Source: Gammaproteobacteria bacterium (GTDB lineage Bacteria > Pseudomonadota > Gammaproteobacteria > SZUA-229). From it: a stretch of DNA of 64,000 bases. Of this stretch, positions 59,988-64,000 are shown piece by piece. How positions within the stretch are numbered: position 1 is the stretch's first letter; each line of letters begins with the position of its first letter. Under the pieces are notes generated by a model, which was not told the origin of the DNA, ran no database searches, and worked only from the letters and a program-made list of their open reading frames with translations. Both the position numbers and the translations under genes were made by a program. The DNA lies in NCBI GenBank assembly GCA_026195255.1, contig JAPHSS010000036.1, positions 26,475 to 90,474 of the forward strand. Reading direction: 5' to 3'.

Positions 59988-60902
59988 CTAATATAAATGT
60001 ACAGCGAAAATATGTATAACCGCTGTAATAATCATCATTATGAACAGCGGTAGATGCAGTATGTGCCATAGTGAGAAAAGCCGTTCATATAATTTAAATG
60101 CTGCCATATGGCGTAAGGCGAGCGTGTATCGATTTACAGAATCTATAACAAGCCTGTTTTTTTCCTGTACCTTGCTCTTTGTTTTATACTTTAGACTGTT
60201 TTTTAAACTTAGAATCACTTTTAGTTTGAGACGTTTGGCATTTAAGCCTAAATATATGACATCTAAAAGACTTGTTAGTATGCCTGTGTAAGGTTTTAGT
60301 GCTTTAGCTTCCATAATGTTGAGTTGTTCAACTATAGGTTCATTTATTTCTATTGTATTGAGCAAATGAGTATGATTGTTTTCGGTGTCTAACTTGAGCT
60401 CTTTAAGTGTTACACGTGTGCCATAAAGGCCATGATGAATATGTGTATAAATATAACGTCCAATTAAGCCGCTTATTGCAACCAGTAACATACTGAATAA
60501 AGCTATTGAACTATTCATCGAACCAAGTTGAAAGTTCGAATGAAATAAAATCATTGTGGGGCCGATAATGCCAAATAACATATGAATACCAAACCAGTAG
60601 CGTATTGGTATCCATCTGGTTAATAAGGCTAATCGTTTACTTAAAGGGTAGAGCAGCAGTAGTAACATTAAACTGCCGCCGATTATACCCAGACTATATC
60701 CGGCACCCGATTCAGCGCTCAGGTAATTACTCTCACGCTTTAACCAGCCATATATAATGATAACTGCAAGGCTTATAACAAAGAGGTGTGAATACAGAAA
60801 TTTAAAAGGTTTTAATAAGAAGCCTTTCAGCCTGCAGGCAATGCTTGAAGTCTGCTTATTCTCAATATTCAAACTTTCAATGTGTGGCTGGGTTGCTGAC
60901 AT
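59988..60902 (-). CDS. Polytopic membrane protein with His-bearing TM helices, possible b-type cytochrome
   Basis: About 6 TM; 'YWFGIHMLFGIIGPTMILFHSNF', 'YTHIHHGLYG', 'LWHILHLPLFIMMIITAVIHIFAVHLY' resemble paired-His heme b helices. Confidence 0.6.
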   Translation of the reverse strand: MSATQPHIESLNIENKQTSSIACRLKGFLLKPFKFLYSHLFVISLAVIIIYGWLKRESNYLSAESGAGYSLGIIGGSLMLLLLLYPLSKRLALLTRWIPIRYWFGIHMLFGIIGPTMILFHSNFQLGSMNSSIALFSMLLVAISGLIGRYIYTHIHHGLYGTRVTLKELKLDTENNHTHLLNTIEINEPIVEQLNIMEAKALKPYTGILTSLLDVIYLGLNAKRLKLKVILSLKNSLKYKTKSKVQEKNRLVIDSVNRYTLALRHMAAFKLYERLFSLWHILHLPLFIMMIITAVIHIFAVHLY

Positions 60903-61098
60903 GTGGGTCCTTCTTACTGTATATAATTCCTGTCTGCCTAAATTCTACAGTATACTTTGAGATTATTTGGGAATTAGATCACAAATAAAAATTAACATAA
61001 TGTTTAATATCAATATTTACACTTGGCCGCGATTTGTAGCTAATAGCTTAATTATCATTAAGTTCAATAATATCAATGAGTTATAGAGAATCTTCTGG

Positions 61099-62403
61099 AT
61101 GTCACCTGTAATATGGTTATATGCTTTACCGCTATTTTTAATATTCCTTTTTTATTTCTGGAAACGAGCCTCTGCTCAAAAATCAAGCCAACTCGTATAT
61201 GAAGAGGCAGTTGCGGCAGGTTTAACCGAACCCGCATCAATGCACCCTCTGGTTAATCATTCATTATGTCTTGGCTGTGCAAGTTGCGTTAAAGCCTGCC
61301 CTGAAAATGATAAAAATGTTCTAGGCGTAATTAAAGGCAAAGCGCATTTGATCAATCCTACCCATTGCATAGGGCACGGGGCCTGTAAGAAAGCCTGTCC
61401 TTTTGATGCCATTGAATTAGTCTTCGGTACAGAGAAAAGAGGTGTGGATATACCTCAGGTCGATGAATCTTTTCAAAGTAATGTACCGGGTATTTTTATC
61501 GCGGGTGAACTGGGTGGTATGGGGCTGATACGTAATGCTGTAAGGCAAGGCGTGCAGGCAGTGGATTCTATACGTAAATTAGATGGGATTGGAAAGGCTA
61601 AAGAGCTTGATCTGGTGATAATAGGTGCTGGCCCTTCTGGTATTGCCGCTTCACTAGCGGCTAAATCACATAAGCTTAAATTCGTTACACTAGAGCAGGA
61701 TTCACTGGGTGGAACCATTTCCCATTATCCTCGGGGTAAAATTGTCATGACTGCCCCGGCTGAGTTACCCATTGTAGGTAAAATGCAATTTAAGGAAACA
61801 ACGAAAGAAACCCTGATGGCATTCTGGAATGATGTTGTAGAAAAATCGGCGCTGGAAATAAATGACAGGGCGCGTGTAGAAAGTATAGAAACAGTGAGTA
61901 ATGGGTTTATTGTTAAAACGCATAATGAAGAATATAAATGTAGAGCTGTTCTACTCGCAATAGGTCGGCGTGGTACACCGCGTAAATTAGGTGTGCCAGG
62001 GGAAGAGCAGAGTAAGGTGGTTTACAGGTTAATAGACCCTGAACAATATCGTCACCAGCATGTTCTCATAGTGGGAGGTGGTGATAGTGCGCTTGAAGCA
62101 GCTGTGAGTATTTCAGAAGAAGAGGGCACATCGGTAACTATTTCGTATCGAAGTGAGGCATTTTCTCGAGCTAAGGAAAAAAACAGAAAAAAAATTGAAG
62201 ATGCAGAAAAGTCGGGTCAGCTTCAAGTAATAATGAAATCAACCGTAAAACAAATAGATGCGAACCAGGTGATAATAAATACTGATAATGACGAAGTTTG
62301 TTTAAAAAATGATGCGATAATTGTCTGTGCCGGAGGTATATTACCTACTCAGTTTTTAAAAAGTAGCGGTATCGAAGTTGTTACTAAATTTGGAACAGCA
62401 TAA
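61099..62403 (+). CDS. Membrane-anchored 4Fe-4S ferredoxin / FAD-NAD(P) oxidoreductase fusion
   Basis: N-terminal TM; 'CLGCASCVKACPENDKN' and 'CIGHGACKKACPFDAIEL'; Rossmann 'LVIIGAGPSGIAASLAA' and 'VLIVGGGDSALEAAVSI'. Confidence 0.9.
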   Translation: MSPVIWLYALPLFLIFLFYFWKRASAQKSSQLVYEEAVAAGLTEPASMHPLVNHSLCLGCASCVKACPENDKNVLGVIKGKAHLINPTHCIGHGACKKACPFDAIELVFGTEKRGVDIPQVDESFQSNVPGIFIAGELGGMGLIRNAVRQGVQAVDSIRKLDGIGKAKELDLVIIGAGPSGIAASLAAKSHKLKFVTLEQDSLGGTISHYPRGKIVMTAPAELPIVGKMQFKETTKETLMAFWNDVVEKSALEINDRARVESIETVSNGFIVKTHNEEYKCRAVLLAIGRRGTPRKLGVPGEEQSKVVYRLIDPEQYRHQHVLIVGGGDSALEAAVSISEEEGTSVTISYRSEAFSRAKEKNRKKIEDAEKSGQLQVIMKSTVKQIDANQVIINTDNDEVCLKNDAIIVCAGGILPTQFLKSSGIEVVTKFGTA

Positions 62404-62410
62404 GGTTAAT

Positions 62411-64000
62411 ATGATGAAGCTGTTTATCAGTGCCTGGTGTTTGTTTTTTTTAATTCAGGTGAATGTGGGTGCTGCAACTTTAAATGATGCCAATATAGCA
62501 ATACGGACGCAAAATTTTTCAAAAGCAGTGACAATTCTAAAACCCCTGGCTAAAAAGGGTGATAAGAAAGCTCAGTACCAACTGGCTGTTTTATATCGAA
62601 ATGGGCAGGGTGTAAAACAGAATGAGAAAAAATCTGCATACTGGATGAAACAGGCAGCAAAGCAAAAGTTTAGTCGTGCTCAGTATTCATTAGGTGTTTA
62701 TTATGAAGATGGAACGGGTGTAAAGAAAAACAGAGAAAGTGCAATTGGCTGGTATGGAGCGGCAGCCAGGCAAGGGCATAGAAATGCAAAAAAACGCCTT
62801 AAAGACATGCGGCAGGATGATGGTAATCAGGTTTCCATAACAAATAACATTCGGCCGGAAGATACGCTTATTTCTGCAGTTAATAAAAACGATATATCCA
62901 CAGTGGAAAAACTGTTGAAGCAGGGTGTATCTGCAAATAGTCGTGATCAGTACAAACGCCCCGTTATTTTTGATGCCATTACTGTAAAGAATATTAAACT
63001 AGTTCAGTTGTTAGTTAATTATGGCGCCAAAGTTAATGTCACTGATAAATATAAAGATAGACCATTACATATTGCTTCAACAGTTGGCGAACCTCGTATA
63101 GTCGCGTACTTAATTAAAAAGGGGGCGAAATTAAATTATAAAGATGCTAATGGAAATACACCGTTAATGTTGGCGTCATCAAAAGGTTATAAGTCGTCAG
63201 TAGATGTTTTGTTAAAGGCCAGATCGAAAGTTCGCGTTAAGAATAGAAAAGGTGAAACAGCAATTATTCTTGCTGATAAAGGTAAACACCCGTTAACTGT
63301 TAATTTACTAAAAAAATACGGTGCAAGATTACCTGTCTCAAGCAAGAAATCGCTATCGGTAAATCAGAAGTTAGTTGCGATCAAACAAAGCACAGGCGGT
63401 GTATATAAAAACTGGAGCCCATTAATGATTGCGGTATGGCGAGGTCAGAATGATGTGGTTTCTGTTTTGTTAAAGAAAGGATCAAACCCAAATGAGCTAG
63501 ATTCAGAAGGCTTAACACCATTGATGCGCGCGGCCATTCAAGGGCATGATAAAATTACTGTGCAGCTGATTAGATCTGCTGCTAATGTTAATCAGGTAGG
63601 TGTTACTGGAAAAACTCCATTAATGTTTGCCGCAGAACACGGTAACTATAAAACACTCAAAGCGCTGCTTAAGGGTGGGGCGGCTGTCGATAAAAAGGAT
63701 GTGAATAATCGACGGGCAATTTCATATGCTATTGCTAATAAGCATGAGAATGTCGTGAAACACTTATTAGCTGAAAATGCCAAAATTGATAATAAGCTTT
63801 TTCAGGGTAAAAGTGATTTCATGAGAGCGGTTACTTCGATGTCTTTATCGACAATAAAGGATCTGCATGCTGCTGGTGGAAACATAGAAAAAACAGATGA
63901 GTCAGAGCATGATGCTTTATGGTATGCCATTGATAATAAAAAATACTCTATTGTAAAATACCTGATTGCATTACATACGGATATTAAACGCAAAGATAAA
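62411..64000 (+). CDS. Sel1-repeat plus ankyrin-repeat secreted protein (partial, runs off window end)
   Basis: MMKLFISAWCLFFLIQVNVGAATLND...; Sel1 'AQYQLAVLYRNGQGVKQNEKKSAYWMKQAAKQ'; ankyrin 'NGNTPLMLASSKGYKSSVDVLLKA'; not in ORF track because it is open at the window edge. Confidence 0.88.
   Translation, partial: MMKLFISAWCLFFLIQVNVGAATLNDANIAIRTQNFSKAVTILKPLAKKGDKKAQYQLAVLYRNGQGVKQNEKKSAYWMKQAAKQKFSRAQYSLGVYYEDGTGVKKNRESAIGWYGAAARQGHRNAKKRLKDMRQDDGNQVSITNNIRPEDTLISAVNKNDISTVEKLLKQGVSANSRDQYKRPVIFDAITVKNIKLVQLLVNYGAKVNVTDKYKDRPLHIASTVGEPRIVAYLIKKGAKLNYKDANGNTPLMLASSKGYKSSVDVLLKARSKVRVKNRKGETAIILADKGKHPLTVNLLKKYGARLPVSSKKSLSVNQKLVAIKQSTGGVYKNWSPLMIAVWRGQNDVVSVLLKKGSNPNELDSEGLTPLMRAAIQGHDKITVQLIRSAANVNQVGVTGKTPLMFAAEHGNYKTLKALLKGGAAVDKKDVNNRRAISYAIANKHENVVKHLLAENAKIDNKLFQGKSDFMRAVTSMSLSTIKDLHAAGGNIEKTDESEHDALWYAIDNKKYSIVKYLIALHTDIKRKDK

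Overview
This looks like a low-GC gammaproteobacterial chromosome segment built around denitrification. From left to right it contains: (i) a nitric oxide reductase locus (norB partial, norC) divergent from a Crp/Fnr-type regulator, sharing a perfect TTGAT-N4-ATCAA palindrome, followed by hemerythrin, DUF2249 and NnrS-like genes; (ii) a NlpC/P60, LysR, DoxX, GST and pirin region; (iii) a large nir/heme d1 cluster (nirS, a NapC/NirT-ethylbenzene dehydrogenase-like fusion cytochrome, a cupredoxin, nirE, nirC-like, nirF, a membrane protein, nirD-L-G-H, nirJ, nirN); (iv) an ABC-type substrate-binding protein, a HAMP/PAS/GGDEF/EAL protein, a TonB receptor, two half-size citrate-synthase-like proteins that appear to have lost catalytic His residues, and a convergent ThDP enzyme; (v) housekeeping genes (ispG, NAD-kinase-like, M18 aminopeptidase, peroxiredoxin, DsrE-like, LysR, OYE); (vi) an FHA / PP2C / CHASE2-Ser/Thr kinase module; (vii) a DUF5666-DUF6502-DUF5666 locus with a duplicated palindromic promoter, next to a candidate transmembrane electron-transfer cluster (MipA-like protein, SPOR/TPR beta-barrel protein, 21-CXXCH cytochrome, b-type-like membrane protein, 4Fe-4S/FAD oxidoreductase); and (viii) a Sel1/ankyrin protein running off the end. 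I saw no rRNA, tRNA, CRISPR array or complete transposase gene. The strongest leads are the 21-heme/barrel/flavoprotein cluster with its DUF5666/DUF6502 neighbours, the degenerate citrate synthase pair, and several regulatory or structured DNA elements. All family calls come from reading the translations; no database search was run.
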